From assembly GCA_946411505.1 (NCBI GenBank), contig CAMKEG010000001.1, forward strand, positions 868,001 to 932,000: 64,000 nt of DNA, read 5' to 3'. Position 1 is the stretch's first letter, and every line of letters starts with the position of its first letter. This document shows, piece by piece, positions 25,563-35,259 of the stretch. The stretch comes from an uncultured Treponema sp. (GTDB lineage Bacteria > Spirochaetota > Spirochaetia > Treponematales > Treponemataceae). The notes under the pieces were generated by a model that was given only the letters and a program-made list of their open reading frames with translations, ran no database searches and was not told the origin of the DNA. The position numbers were made by a program, and so were the translations under genes.

Positions 25563-26585
25563 TCACTCAATCTCGCCGCGAAGAATTTTTCTTAGCAAAA
25601 CGCCGGAAGGCTGCAAGTCGCTTTCCTGCCAGCCGCCCTTGGCGTCGCGGTCCTTGTTGAACTTAAGGTTTCCGGAATCTTCGCCCTTGTTGTTGACGGA
25701 CCAGTTGGCCCAAGAAATTTTTCGGTTGGCCAAAAGGCGCATCCATTCCATCGTTTCCTTTTCATAGACGCCGCCGTCGCCGGAAGCTTTTGTGGTTCCC
25801 CATTCGGTGACAAAAACAGGAAGGCCTTTTGCAAGCGCCCTCTTCAAAACGCGGCGGCTTGAAGCGCCGTGGCTTCCCGCGTAAAAGTGCAAGGTGTACA
25901 TTATGTTCTTTTGGCCCTTAATCGGATCCTTTGCGGCTTTGAGCAAGTCGCTCGACCATACCGGGGTTCCCACGACGATGACGTTGTCGCAATATTTTCT
26001 GATTATAGGAATGATTCTTTCGGCGTAGGGCTTGATGTTGTCCTTCCAAGTCACTTCCTTTCCGTTGGGCTCGTTGCAAATTTCGTAAATCAAGTTGGGA
26101 TACTTTCCGTAAGTCGAAGCGATTCTTTCAAAAAACTCTTCGGCCTTCTTCACGTAAAGCATCGGGTCGCGCTCGGGAAGAACGTGCCAGTCAACGATGA
26201 CATAGACGCCAAGCTCCAAGGCGGCCTCTATCGACTCAATCACCTTGTTGGCAATCGCTGGATTGTTGACATAGCCTCCGCTCTCGCCGGCATACATAGC
26301 CGCGCGCCACAAGTCGCAATTCCAGTCGTCGCGAAGCCATTTAATCACGTCCCTGTTGGCGAACTTTCCGTGCCAATGAAGTCCGTGGGAGCTCATGCCG
26401 CAAAGCTGGACGGGATTGCCGTCCTTGTCGCAAAGTTGGGTTCCGACAACTTGCAGCGCGCCATAGCGTTCGACGGGAGTTGATTTGTCATTCAACAACC
26501 GCCTTGGTTCCGCCTTCTTCTCCGAGCAAGAAAAAAGAAGCGCCAAAAACAAAAGGCCCGCGGAAAAAGCCAAGATTCTTTTCAT
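25563..26585 (-). CDS. GH5 endoglucanase-type lipoprotein (cellulase)
   Basis: A 340-residue lipoprotein with lipobox LFSC (C20) and one GH5 domain. The acid/base Glu is E172 (YEICNEPNG) and the nucleophile is E261 (FVTEWGT); the substrate-binding VDWHV is also present. It resembles GH5 subfamily 2 endo-beta-1,4-glucanases. It would act outside the cytoplasmic membrane, tethered by lipid, on beta-glucan fragments. It has no carbohydrate-binding module. AAGGAG precedes ATG 26585. Next in the operon is the degenerate GH13 protein, 2 nt downstream. Confidence 0.92.
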   Translation of the reverse strand: MKRILAFSAGLLFLALLFSCSEKKAEPRRLLNDKSTPVERYGALQVVGTQLCDKDGNPVQLCGMSSHGLHWHGKFANRDVIKWLRDDWNCDLWRAAMYAGESGGYVNNPAIANKVIESIEAALELGVYVIVDWHVLPERDPMLYVKKAEEFFERIASTYGKYPNLIYEICNEPNGKEVTWKDNIKPYAERIIPIIRKYCDNVIVVGTPVWSSDLLKAAKDPIKGQKNIMYTLHFYAGSHGASSRRVLKRALAKGLPVFVTEWGTTKASGDGGVYEKETMEWMRLLANRKISWANWSVNNKGEDSGNLKFNKDRDAKGGWQESDLQPSGVLLRKILRGEIE

Positions 26586-26594
26586 AAAAACTCC

Positions 26595-27134
26595 TTACAG
26601 ATACTTTACGGTTTCGTCCAAAGGCTTTCTGTCCGAATGGCGAGGGCTGGGCTCCGCGTCGGCGGCGGGATAGCCTATGTCCAAAAGGCAGACCAAATGC
26701 AAATTTTTGGGAAGCCCAAAGGCCTCGATGATTTTAGCCGCGTCAAAGCCGCGCGCCCACAAAGTGCCCAAGCCAAGTTCCGTCGCCTGGAACATCATCG
26801 CGCTTGTCACAATCGCCGCGTCCACCTCTCCGCCGTCGTAGCTGCCGCATGGATAGTAAGTGTAAGCGGTGTCGTTGACGTTCTTGTAGCTTTCGTCAGC
26901 GTCGTAGCAAACCATCAAAACGACGGGCGCGTTGAAGGCCATCGGCGTGGCCGCCCTGATTTTTGAAACCGCTTCCGGGCTTTTTAAGACAAAAATTCTT
27001 TGGCTTTGGGAATTCTTTGCAGTGGGAGCCAAGCGGCCCGCCTGCAAAATTTTTTCCAGCTTTTCGTCCTCAACCTTTTTGTCGGAGAATTTTCGGACGG
27101 AATAGCGTTCCTTTGACAATTCTAAAAAATCCAT
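26595..27134 (-). CDS. Nitroreductase-family FMN oxidoreductase
   Basis: A 179-residue nitroreductase fold protein. Landmarks are the N-terminal RYSVRKFSDKKVE (FMN phosphate contact), LAPTAKNSQSQRIFVL, and ELGLGTLWARGFD near 135, with GYPAADAEPSPRHSDRKPLDE at the end. It reduces nitro-compounds or quinones with NAD(P)H via FMN. The promoter TTGATT-N17-TAAAAT ends 6 nt before ATG 27134, so a leaderless message is predicted. The gene is 9 nt before the GH5 gene and could be read into it, although GH5 has its own ribosome site. Confidence 0.9.
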   Translation of the reverse strand: MDFLELSKERYSVRKFSDKKVEDEKLEKILQAGRLAPTAKNSQSQRIFVLKSPEAVSKIRAATPMAFNAPVVLMVCYDADESYKNVNDTAYTYYPCGSYDGGEVDAAIVTSAMMFQATELGLGTLWARGFDAAKIIEAFGLPKNLHLVCLLDIGYPAADAEPSPRHSDRKPLDETVKYL

Positions 27135-27180
27135 GAAAATATTTTACAGCGATTTTCATCAAAAATCAACACAAATCGCA

Positions 27181-27209
27181 TTGCGTAATTTAAGAATCAG
27201 CGCTAGAAT
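27181..27209 (+). promoter_or_regulatory. Promoter of cNMP-binding regulator gene
   Basis: TTGCGT (27181-27186), 17-bp spacer, TAGAAT (27204-27209). This one has a normal 20-nt leader with GGAACGGAG before ATG 27231. Confidence 0.7.
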
Positions 27210-27230
27210 ATAAGGAACGGAGCTTTTAGC

Positions 27231-28535
27231 ATGAAAAAAATCGTAACCGCGTCAACCAACCCGATAGTCACAAAAACCATAACAAACGCCTGCAAGAACT
27301 TTCCGATGTTCACCTGCAACATTTTCGGCGACACCGACAGCATAATCAGCTTCATAAACTACGAGCTGCCGGACATAAAGGTAATCGACTATTCCTCCGC
27401 CTCCATTGACTGCGACAGAATCATGGACGCGATTCACGAAGACTCTTGGCTCCACTACGGCGGCGTGATCGCGGTTTGCAAGGACCGCGAAAAGGCGGTT
27501 GAAATAGAAGAATTGAAGGACGAAAACATTCTTTCAATTTTGACCGTGACGGAGTTTGTCCAAAACTTCACGCGCCTTTTGCGCATCATCGACCAAAACC
27601 AGCAGTTCTTGTACGCGCGCGGAATGCAGGACATAGTGGGCGGCCGAGAGGAAGGCAGCTTTGTTTGCGGAAACGACTTGCTGGACATTCGCTTTTACAT
27701 CAACTTTTTGGTCAGCTACCTTTACAACACAAACAGAATCAGCCATGAGGACCGCCTAAATTTGCAGATGGCGCTTACGGAACTTTTGGCCAACGCCGTG
27801 GAGCACGGCAACTTGGAAATTTCATACCAAGAAAAGACGGACTGGCTTTTAAACGGCGGCGACATAATCGACTTGGTCAAGAACAAGTCGCAAGAGCCAA
27901 AATTTGCCAACCGAAAAATTAAAATCAACTATTCAATACACAACAAGGCCAGCGCCTTTAGAATCACCGACGGAGGCGACGGCTTTGACTGGCGAAAAAT
28001 GATGAGCCGCCGCGCCGAATCGGACGAAACGCACGGCCGCGGAATTTCCCTAAGCCAAACCTTCGTCCAAAAGTTGACCTACAACGACAAGGGAAACCAA
28101 GTCACATTCCAAATAGCCAACCAAATCAACTCGGCCAACTCCGTTCCTGGAATCATGAAGCCCTTTGACGTTTTGGAATACAAGGACAAGCAAATCGTTT
28201 GCCGCCAGGACGAAATGTCAAACGACCTTTTCTTCATCGTGGCCGGAAAGTTCGGCGTTTACGTCAACCTAAAGCTGAACACAATTTTGACGCCGGCCGA
28301 CATGTTCATCGGCGAGATGGCCTTTTTGCTGAACGACAGACGCACGGCGACGGTCATGGCGGTTGGAAACAATTGCAAGCTGATCAAGGTTCCAAAGACG
28401 GCCTTTCTTTCGTTGATTAGAAAAAATCCCCACTACGGAATTTTCTTGAGCAAAATGCTCGCGCAGCGCTTGGCCTTGCAGTCGCAGAACGCCTACGTTC
28501 TCCAGCAACAGCTGGAAGCCTTGCAAAACTTGTAA
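27231..28535 (+). CDS. Receiver-like / anti-sigma-type ATPase / cyclic-nucleotide-binding protein
   Basis: A 434-residue cytoplasmic signalling protein with three parts. Residues 1-120 resemble a receiver fold but lack clear phospho-acceptor acids. Residues 155-300 form a serine-kinase-type HATPase (ELLANAVEHGN with N188; ITDGGDGFDW; HGRGISLSQ), as in RsbW-like anti-sigma factors. Residues 310-420 form a cNMP-binding domain whose phosphate cassette reads IGEMAFLLNDRRTATV, with G361-E362 and R370 in the positions that bind cAMP ribose-phosphate. So cAMP, which the cyclase at 1909 should make, is a likely ligand. It may couple cAMP to a partner-switching system. No partner gene is adjacent. Confidence 0.8.
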   Translation: MKKIVTASTNPIVTKTITNACKNFPMFTCNIFGDTDSIISFINYELPDIKVIDYSSASIDCDRIMDAIHEDSWLHYGGVIAVCKDREKAVEIEELKDENILSILTVTEFVQNFTRLLRIIDQNQQFLYARGMQDIVGGREEGSFVCGNDLLDIRFYINFLVSYLYNTNRISHEDRLNLQMALTELLANAVEHGNLEISYQEKTDWLLNGGDIIDLVKNKSQEPKFANRKIKINYSIHNKASAFRITDGGDGFDWRKMMSRRAESDETHGRGISLSQTFVQKLTYNDKGNQVTFQIANQINSANSVPGIMKPFDVLEYKDKQIVCRQDEMSNDLFFIVAGKFGVYVNLKLNTILTPADMFIGEMAFLLNDRRTATVMAVGNNCKLIKVPKTAFLSLIRKNPHYGIFLSKMLAQRLALQSQNAYVLQQQLEALQNL

Positions 28536-28554
28536 CTTTAGTTTTTGAACAAGC

Positions 28555-30168
28555 TTAGTTCAAGTCTTCGCTTTCCACAAAGGCGACCATCGAGTCATAA
28601 ATTTTTTTGCTGAATTTTCTTCCGATGTCTTTTGAAAGAATTTCAAGCGACTTTTGCCTTGACAAAGCCTTGCGGTAAGGGCGGTCGCTAGTGAGCGCGT
28701 CGTAAACGTCGGCGCAGCTTATGATTTCCGACTCTTCAGGATACTCGCCTTTTTTCTTTCCGTAGTAGCCCGTGCCGTCAAGGTGTTCGTGATGATAGCG
28801 GACAAAATTTTTTATCTTTTCAAAGTAAGGGTTGGCGCAAAGAATTCTGTAGCCGATTTCCGCGTGGCGCTTTATTATTTCGCGCTCGGCGTCGTTCAGC
28901 TTCTCAGGCTTGTTTATGATTGCGTCGGAGATTCCTATTTTTCCGATGTCGTGCAGCTGGGCGCCGTAGCGCAGCATGTGAATTCTTTCCTCGCTGTAGC
29001 CCATGCGCTTGGCGATGCCGACGCTGTAAATTGCCACGCGATCCGAGTGGCCTTCCGTATAAAGGTCCTTGGCCTCAAGCGCGTTGGTCAAAGACTTGAC
29101 GACGCTCAAGTTGCTTTCCTCCACTTCGTCCCTGAGGTTTCTGTTGATTATTTCGGAGGCGAAGAATGCGGAGGCGATTTCCATCATGTATTGGTGCTCA
29201 AGGCTGAACGGATCCTTGCTTTGCTTTGAGCGCGTGATGGTCATCACGCCGATGCGCTTTTGCTCGGTTCCAAGCGGAACGCTGACAATGGAGCCCTGAA
29301 GAAACTGCTCCTCCTTCATCAGCGAATACGCGGGATGGCTTGAGCGGTCGGGAACAAAAACCGACGCCCAATTTTTAAATACTTGGCCGGAAATTCCCTC
29401 TCCTGCGCGCAAAGTCGGAACCTTGTTTTTGTCAATGTTGCAAAACGCGAACGGATAAAGAACGTTGGTCTTATCGTCATAACGATAGGCGACACCGCGA
29501 TAAAAATTTATTTCCTGCTTAAGGTCGTCAAAAAGGTTGTTGTTGACTTCCGAAATTGACTTTCTTTGCTGTAGGATAAAGGGATATTTTTTTAGATTAA
29601 GGAGGTGCCTTTGTCCGCGCGTCGTAATCGAAGCGGCGTAAAGATTTATTTGCAGTCGGACGCTGAGCTTTTGCAAAAATTGAAGGTCTTCCCTTTTGAT
29701 TGTCAAGCGCCGCGCGGGATTCTTTGAGCAAAAAATCAAAAAGGCCACCATCTCAAAGCCGTGAACGACAGGCATTATGTAGCGGCAGCCGTACAAATCC
29801 CTAAGCATTTCGCCCAGCATAGGGTCGGAAACTTTGTAAGCGTTGAACATTTTGTCCAAAGGAATCACGCCGCTTTCCATCGCCAAAAAGCCGGCGAAAA
29901 GCGAGTCGTCCGAAACAGTTATGATTCCTTCCTTGTCCAGCTCGCGGTACTCGTGGAATTCCGGCGCGTGGAAAAAGACGCGGGTTTCGCAGCCGTCAAT
30001 GCGCCGCTCCACCAAGGCAATGATGGACTTGACCAAACCAATTGTCGTGGTCCAGTTGTTCAAAGAGTCCATGTCAAATTCGTCGTTCACGGCGGCAAAG
30101 TTAAAGTCGCTTGTCTTGACCGTCTTTTTTGCCGCGCGCGAAACTTTTTTCGCCTTTTTTTTCGCCAT
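28555..30168 (-). CDS. GAF / HD-GYP domain phosphodiesterase
   Basis: A 537-residue protein with a basic N-terminal tail (MAKKKAKKVSRAAKK), a variable region, a GAF-like domain (about 205-345) and a C-terminal HD-GYP domain. Metal ligands are present: HSDRV, LHDIGKIG, KRHAEIGY, and HHEHLDGTGYYG. In the last motif the GYP tripeptide is GYY and the Arg of HHExxDG-type motifs is His; HD-GYP enzymes hydrolyse cyclic-di-GMP and GYP variants can be altered in activity. A GAF domain suggests small-ligand control. ATG 30168 lies 6 nt after TATAAA, with a weak -35. Confidence 0.88.
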   Translation of the reverse strand: MAKKKAKKVSRAAKKTVKTSDFNFAAVNDEFDMDSLNNWTTTIGLVKSIIALVERRIDGCETRVFFHAPEFHEYRELDKEGIITVSDDSLFAGFLAMESGVIPLDKMFNAYKVSDPMLGEMLRDLYGCRYIMPVVHGFEMVAFLIFCSKNPARRLTIKREDLQFLQKLSVRLQINLYAASITTRGQRHLLNLKKYPFILQQRKSISEVNNNLFDDLKQEINFYRGVAYRYDDKTNVLYPFAFCNIDKNKVPTLRAGEGISGQVFKNWASVFVPDRSSHPAYSLMKEEQFLQGSIVSVPLGTEQKRIGVMTITRSKQSKDPFSLEHQYMMEIASAFFASEIINRNLRDEVEESNLSVVKSLTNALEAKDLYTEGHSDRVAIYSVGIAKRMGYSEERIHMLRYGAQLHDIGKIGISDAIINKPEKLNDAEREIIKRHAEIGYRILCANPYFEKIKNFVRYHHEHLDGTGYYGKKKGEYPEESEIISCADVYDALTSDRPYRKALSRQKSLEILSKDIGRKFSKKIYDSMVAFVESEDLN

Positions 30169-30258
30169 CTTACTTTTATAATGAGCGGATACAGTCCGCC
30201 CTATTTACATTATCGGAAGGAATTTGCAAAAACTTTAGTGAAAGTTTTGTTCTTTATT

Positions 30259-31134
30259 TTAAATTGTCTTCCGCAGGGCGATGGCGTCCAGGATGCGGGC
30301 GGCGACGGCAAAGCTTTGAGGCGTCAGCGAAGCGATGTTGTCGCCGTCGGTGTGCATGAGGCGCCATGTGAGCGGAAGCCGCGCGTGGAGCAAGTCTATT
30401 TTGGAGTCGGGAACGTCAAGGTTTTTAACGTAGCGCATAAGGTCCGCGTCGCCTTGAAGCGCGGCCATGTAGGCGGCCGCCTCGCTGTCCGGCAAAAAAG
30501 TTATCGCGACGGCCGGAAATCCGTTGGCCAAAAAGCCCGCGTTGTCGCTGTAGGGCATCGGAAGGTTTACCCAGCTTAGGCCCAGCGAAGAAAAGATGCC
30601 TTTTACGCCCATGTCAAGCGCCTGGTATTTTTGGACAAAGGCGGCCGGAGCCTTTGCGGGCGGAACGTTAAGTCCCAACAGCGGAACAGTTCCGCGGCCC
30701 ACGCAGTCAAAGACGTAAATGTCTTCGTCGCGAATTCCGCACTTTTGCATTGTCGAGGCGAGCGAAAAAGCGCCCTGCTCCTTTACGCCTTCCGAGCCAA
30801 GCTCCTCGCCATCGGTGAAGAAAATCCTGCAATTGTGGACGCCGTTAAACTTCGCAAGGCGCGCGGCAAAATCCATCAGGCAAAAGACCGACGAAGAGTT
30901 GTCGTTGGCGCCGGGCGTGTCGGGCGCTATGTCGTAGTGCGCGATGATTGTCTTTACCCTAAAGGCCGCGTTGTAGCCTGAGCGCGGAAGCTTTACGTAA
31001 ATGTGGCGCTTTCCTTCCACGCCGATTACGGCCGTCTCAACGCCGCGCACCTCCAAATATTTTTGTATGAAGTCGGCTCGGTTGTTTGGAGAGGCCAAAA
31101 AATTTTGGTATTCGGGCGGAAGCGCGGCTGTCAT
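30259..31134 (-). CDS. M28-family zinc aminopeptidase
   Basis: A 291-residue cytoplasmic peptidase (no signal peptide) with the M28 zinc-site pattern: IIAHYDIAPDTPGANDNSSS (His and Asp ligands), FFTDGEELGSEG (catalytic Glu and ligand Glu), and later FDCVGRG and MHTDGDN supplying the last Asp and His. It removes N-terminal residues from peptides. Gene starts 9 nt after the acyltransferase gene stop, so it is probably co-transcribed with it. Substrate preference is not evident. Confidence 0.85.
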   Translation of the reverse strand: MTAALPPEYQNFLASPNNRADFIQKYLEVRGVETAVIGVEGKRHIYVKLPRSGYNAAFRVKTIIAHYDIAPDTPGANDNSSSVFCLMDFAARLAKFNGVHNCRIFFTDGEELGSEGVKEQGAFSLASTMQKCGIRDEDIYVFDCVGRGTVPLLGLNVPPAKAPAAFVQKYQALDMGVKGIFSSLGLSWVNLPMPYSDNAGFLANGFPAVAITFLPDSEAAAYMAALQGDADLMRYVKNLDVPDSKIDLLHARLPLTWRLMHTDGDNIASLTPQSFAVAARILDAIALRKTI

Positions 31135-31143
31135 CGTCTTGCC

Positions 31144-32454
31144 TTAGCGCGCGTCCTGGCCGCCGGCCGCTTTTTGGCCTTGCGAAGAATTCCAGTTTGT
31201 AAGAAGGGCGCAAATCTTTTTTGTCAAGAACTTGACCGCAACGGACAAGAGCGCCGTCGCCGCAAGAACAAGGACAAGGTACAAGAGCGCGGTCAATTGG
31301 TCTTTGTAAGTCGAAAGCGCAAGGCCCTCCTTTGCCCTAAAGCCCTTGTCCGACCATCCGAATAGAATGGAGAAAGCCCTTAGAGGAAGCGCCTGCATCA
31401 AGTAGAATTCCAACGAATGGTTTCCAAGGAATTCAAAGACCTTGTTCTTGCTCCAAATCTTCATGCGCAAAATATAGACGAACAAAATCCAAGCGAAGAC
31501 TTGGAGAGTGTCAACGCTTAACATAAGGGCGCGGGGGAGCGTAGAGTTGTCGCCCGAAAATTCCAACCAGTAGTTGATGTTCTTGCCGTACAAATAGATT
31601 TTTAGCGCGAAGGAGGCGGCGACGAGCAAAACGGAGGCGATGAATTTTACAAGCCAAGCGCGGGTAAAAAAGTCAAACAGTTTTTTCTCGTTTTGCGCGG
31701 CCAACATTCCAAAGAAAAAGGCGATCGTCGAGTTGACCCACCATTCCCCCTCAAACCAAAGGGCCACAGGCCGCTTGTACCAAGGAGCCAGCCACAAGGC
31801 GCCGGGCTTTTTCCACCAGCCAGGCTCGCCCCACCACCAGGTGAAGTGCTTGTTGAACAAGAACCAGCCAACTTGCAGCGCGATTGCGAAGAAGACAAAC
31901 AAAAAGGCGCGGACCTTTGAGCTTTCGTTTTTAAATGCGAGCTTGAAGGCGGCGTACATTATTATGATTACAGGAACGAACCAAGCGTTGTCATTTAAAA
32001 GAGCGATTCCAAAAATCTTGCAGACCCATTCCGAGGCGGACATATTCGTTCCCAAAATCAAATGGAAGGCGATGTAAAAAAGGTTCATCACGTAAAAGCA
32101 GACGACAATCGGAAGGACGCGGCGGCGCAAAAATTTCTTTAAGTAATCCGGCTTTGTGGCAAGGCTCTTTATGAGGCCGAAGCCTGAAACAAAAAAGAAA
32201 ATCGCGACAAACCAAAAGCCGATTTCCCTAAAGAACTGCATTTGCCCCAAAGCGTCCATCGGGCCTCCGTTCTGCGGCGGCTGCGAAAGGTGGTGGCAAA
32301 TCACGCCCAGCGCGGCAAGGCCCTGCAAATTTTTCGTCGCCTCAAGCGACATAAAGTCCTGGTTAAAGGCGCCCAATTTGGCGCGGCGGCTTCCGACAAG
32401 CAAAAGCGCTATCCACGCTCCGTAAACGATTATTGAAATGACTGGTATTGTCAT
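31144..32454 (-). CDS. Membrane acyltransferase (acyltransferase 3 family)
   Basis: A 436-residue polytopic protein with about ten membrane helices. The family signature is near the first cytoplasmic loop, NLQGLAALGVICHHLSQ, where the last His residues match the essential His of acyltransferase 3 proteins. These enzymes transfer acyl groups, often acetyl, to surface sugars or lipids. A motif NHSLEFYLMQALP near residue 350 fits the family's second conserved region. ATG 32454 lies 6 nt after TACAAT (32461-32466) without a ribosome site. The M28 peptidase gene follows. Confidence 0.85.
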   Translation of the reverse strand: MTIPVISIIVYGAWIALLLVGSRRAKLGAFNQDFMSLEATKNLQGLAALGVICHHLSQPPQNGGPMDALGQMQFFREIGFWFVAIFFFVSGFGLIKSLATKPDYLKKFLRRRVLPIVVCFYVMNLFYIAFHLILGTNMSASEWVCKIFGIALLNDNAWFVPVIIIMYAAFKLAFKNESSKVRAFLFVFFAIALQVGWFLFNKHFTWWWGEPGWWKKPGALWLAPWYKRPVALWFEGEWWVNSTIAFFFGMLAAQNEKKLFDFFTRAWLVKFIASVLLVAASFALKIYLYGKNINYWLEFSGDNSTLPRALMLSVDTLQVFAWILFVYILRMKIWSKNKVFEFLGNHSLEFYLMQALPLRAFSILFGWSDKGFRAKEGLALSTYKDQLTALLYLVLVLAATALLSVAVKFLTKKICALLTNWNSSQGQKAAGGQDAR

Positions 32455-32535
32455 GCGTTCATTGTAGCGCTATCGCGGCGCTTTTTCTAGTGTCGCTCCG
32501 CTCGCTCTATCGAACGCAAGACCCCGTCCGCGAGG

Positions 32536-32564
32536 TTGAAACAATTCACAATTTACTATATAAT
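32536..32564 (+). promoter_or_regulatory. Promoter of leuS
   Basis: TTGAAA (32536-32541), 17-bp spacer, TATAAT (32559-32564). The leader is about 29 nt and carries TAGAGG. No T-box or leader peptide is seen. Confidence 0.82.
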
Positions 32565-32599
32565 TACTTCTCAAATTATCACACTTTTAGAGGCAAAAA

Positions 32600-35152
32600 A
32601 TGTCTAAGTATCCTTTTGAATCGATTGAACCCAAATGGCAAAAATATTGGGAAGTCAACAAAACATTTAAAGTCGGCGAGGACGCTTCCGTTCCCAAAGA
32701 AAAGCGCCGCTACGTTTTGGACATGTTCCCCTACCCCAGCGCAGCGGGCTTGCACGTAGGCCACCCCGAAGGCTACACCGCCACCGACATTTACTGCCGC
32801 TACCTAAGAATGAAGGGCTTCAACGTCCTGCACCCGATGGGCTACGACGCCTTTGGACTTCCTGCCGAAAACTACGCGATAAAAACCGGAACCCACCCGC
32901 GCGAAACGACAAACTCAAACATCGAGCATTTCACAAAGCAAATAAAGGCGCTCGGCTTTAGCTACGACTGGGACCGCTGCGTGCAAACCTGCGACGCGGA
33001 CTACTACAAGTGGACGCAATGGATTTTCCTTCAGCTTTACAAAAAAGGCCTCGCCTACGAAAGCAACACTCCCATCAACTGGTGCCCCTCGTGCAAGACC
33101 GGCTTGGCCAACGAAGAGGTCAAGGAAGGCCGCTGCGAACGCTGCCACTCGGAAGTCACGCGAAAGACAATCCGCCAGTGGGTTTTAAAAATCACCGAAT
33201 ACGCCGAGCGCCTCTTGCAAGACCTTGACGAGCTTGACTGGCCCGAAAGCGTTAAAATCATGCAGCGAAACTGGATCGGAAAGTCCATCGGCGCCGAAGT
33301 TGACTTTGCCGTGGCCGACAAGGACGGAAAGGCAACCGACAAAAAATTGCGCGTTTACACAACAAGATGCGACACGCTTTTTGGCGCAACCTACATGGTC
33401 GTCTCGCCGGAGCATCCGCTTGTAAAGGAACTAACCACGGCGGAACAAAAGGCGGCCGTGGAAAAATACATCGAGGACGCGGCGAAGAAATCCGACCTTG
33501 AGCGCACTGACTTGGCCAAGGACAAGACAGGCGTCTTTAGCGGAAGCTACGCCATCAATCCCGTGAACGGAAAGCAAATCCCGATTTGGGTGGCCGACTA
33601 TGTTTTGATTTCATACGGAACCGGAGCCATTATGGCCGTTCCTGCGCACGACACCCGCGACTGGGACTTTGCCAAAAAATTCAACCTTCCGATAATCGAA
33701 GTTTTAAAGAGCGAGGTTGACGTGCAAAAGCAGGCTTGGACCGAAGACGGAATCCACGTGAACTCCGACTTCCTTGACGGCCTTAACAAGCAGGACGCGA
33801 TTAACAAAATGCTGGACTTCCTTGAAGAAAAGAAAATCGGAAAGAAGGCCATAAACTACAAACTGCGCGACTGGATTTTCAGCCGCCAGCGCTACTGGGG
33901 CGAGCCGATTCCTTTGGTCCACTGCCCCAAGTGCGGAACTGTGGCCGTTCCCGAAGACCAGCTTCCCTTGGAGCTTCCAAACGTAAAGACTTACCAGCCC
34001 ACCGGAACCGGAGAAAGCCCGCTTGCCGGAATCGACAGCTGGGTAAACTGCAAATGCCCCCAGTGCGGAGGCGACGCCAAGCGCGAGACAAACACAATGC
34101 CCCAATGGGCGGGAAGCTGCTGGTATTACCTTCGCTACTTGGACCCCAAAAACGACAAGGAATTCTGCGCGGCCGAAAAAGAAAAGTATTGGATGCCGGT
34201 TGACTTGTATGTCGGCGGCGCCGAGCACGCGGTGTTGCACCTTCTTTACGCGCGCTTTTGGCACAAGGTTTTGTACGACATCGGCGTGGTCAGCACAAAG
34301 GAGCCCTTCCACCGCTTGGTGAACCAGGGAATGATAACGTCGTTCGCCTACCAGCGAAAGGACAAGACGCTTGTTCCGGTTGACGAAGTTGAGGACAAGG
34401 GCAACAACGTTTACGTCGAAAAGGCCACCGGCGAGCAATTGACGCAAGTCGTCGCCAAGATGTCAAAGTCGCTCAAGAACGTCGTGAACCCCGACGAAGA
34501 AATCAAGCTTTACGGCGCCGACAGCGTGCGCATGTACGAAATGTTCATGGGCCCGCTAACGATGTCAAAACCCTGGGCCACGCAGGGAATCGTCGGCATC
34601 CACCGCTTTTTGGAAAAAGTTTGGGCCGTCGCCGAAAAGCCTTACAGCGACCTTGACATTTTTGGAAAGCTTGAAGACGAAAATTTGATTGAGCTTAGAA
34701 AGCTTTACGCAAAGACCGTCGAAAAAGTGACCAACGACACCGACACGCTCAACTTCAACACGGCGATAAGCCAGATGATGATTTTCATCAACGCGGTCTC
34801 AAAGCTGAACGAGATTCCAAAGACAATGTGGGAAGGATTTGTAAAAATGCTTTCTTGCTACGCTCCCCACTTGGGAGAGGAACTTTGGGAAAAGCTTGGC
34901 CACACAAAGACCGTCGCCTACGAGCCTTGGCCCACAGTTGACGCGGGACTAGCCGCCGACGACCAAAAAACGATTGTCGTCATGATTAACGGAAAGCTCC
35001 GCGACAAGTTCAACGCCGCCCCCGGAACAAGCCAAGCCGACTTGATCGCCGCCGCCCGCCAAACGGAAGGCGCCAAAAAGTTCCTGGAAGGCAAGACCGA
35101 AGTCAAGGTCGTATGCGTTCCGGACAAGTTGGTGAATATTGTAGTGAAATGA
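32600..35152 (+). CDS. leuS: Leucyl-tRNA synthetase
   Basis: An 850-residue class I synthetase that charges tRNA-Leu. The HIGH motif is HVGH ([17 protein letters not shown], near 50) and KMSKS is present ([12 protein letters not shown], near 620). A zinc-binding Cys cluster ([17 protein letters not shown]) and an editing domain with the T-rich region lie between. The C-terminal anticodon-binding domain and small tail are complete. Length is typical for a bacterial LeuRS. It is a single gene with its own promoter and a strong terminator. Confidence 0.97.
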   Translation: MSKYPFESIEPKWQKYWEVNKTFKVGEDASVPKEKRRYVLDMFPYPSAAGLHVGHPEGYTATDIYCRYLRMKGFNVLHPMGYDAFGLPAENYAIKTGTHPRETTNSNIEHFTKQIKALGFSYDWDRCVQTCDADYYKWTQWIFLQLYKKGLAYESNTPINWCPSCKTGLANEEVKEGRCERCHSEVTRKTIRQWVLKITEYAERLLQDLDELDWPESVKIMQRNWIGKSIGAEVDFAVADKDGKATDKKLRVYTTRCDTLFGATYMVVSPEHPLVKELTTAEQKAAVEKYIEDAAKKSDLERTDLAKDKTGVFSGSYAINPVNGKQIPIWVADYVLISYGTGAIMAVPAHDTRDWDFAKKFNLPIIEVLKSEVDVQKQAWTEDGIHVNSDFLDGLNKQDAINKMLDFLEEKKIGKKAINYKLRDWIFSRQRYWGEPIPLVHCPKCGTVAVPEDQLPLELPNVKTYQPTGTGESPLAGIDSWVNCKCPQCGGDAKRETNTMPQWAGSCWYYLRYLDPKNDKEFCAAEKEKYWMPVDLYVGGAEHAVLHLLYARFWHKVLYDIGVVSTKEPFHRLVNQGMITSFAYQRKDKTLVPVDEVEDKGNNVYVEKATGEQLTQVVAKMSKSLKNVVNPDEEIKLYGADSVRMYEMFMGPLTMSKPWATQGIVGIHRFLEKVWAVAEKPYSDLDIFGKLEDENLIELRKLYAKTVEKVTNDTDTLNFNTAISQMMIFINAVSKLNEIPKTMWEGFVKMLSCYAPHLGEELWEKLGHTKTVAYEPWPTVDAGLAADDQKTIVVMINGKLRDKFNAAPGTSQADLIAAARQTEGAKKFLEGKTEVKVVCVPDKLVNIVVK

Positions 35153-35221
35153 TTGCGAGTTTTGGAAGCGCAGCGAACAAAACTCGGTAAGGTCGCGCTA
35201 CGACCGACACAAGCCTAGGAA

Positions 35222-35255
35222 GGCCGGCGAGGTTGAACCCGCCGGCCTTTTTTTT
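35222..35255 (+). terminator. Terminator of leuS
   Basis: GGCCGGCG / CGCCGGCC stem with eight T (35248-35255). Two smaller hairpins precede it at 35157-35187 (CGAGTTTT/AAAACTCG) and around 35192-35206. Confidence 0.92.
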
Positions 35256-35259
35256 ACGT

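Noticed and set aside
32498..32543. Possible sixth 46-nt element before leuS
   Set aside because: CCGCTCG is present and part of the core is similar, but no CGAGCGG arm occurs at the fixed distance.
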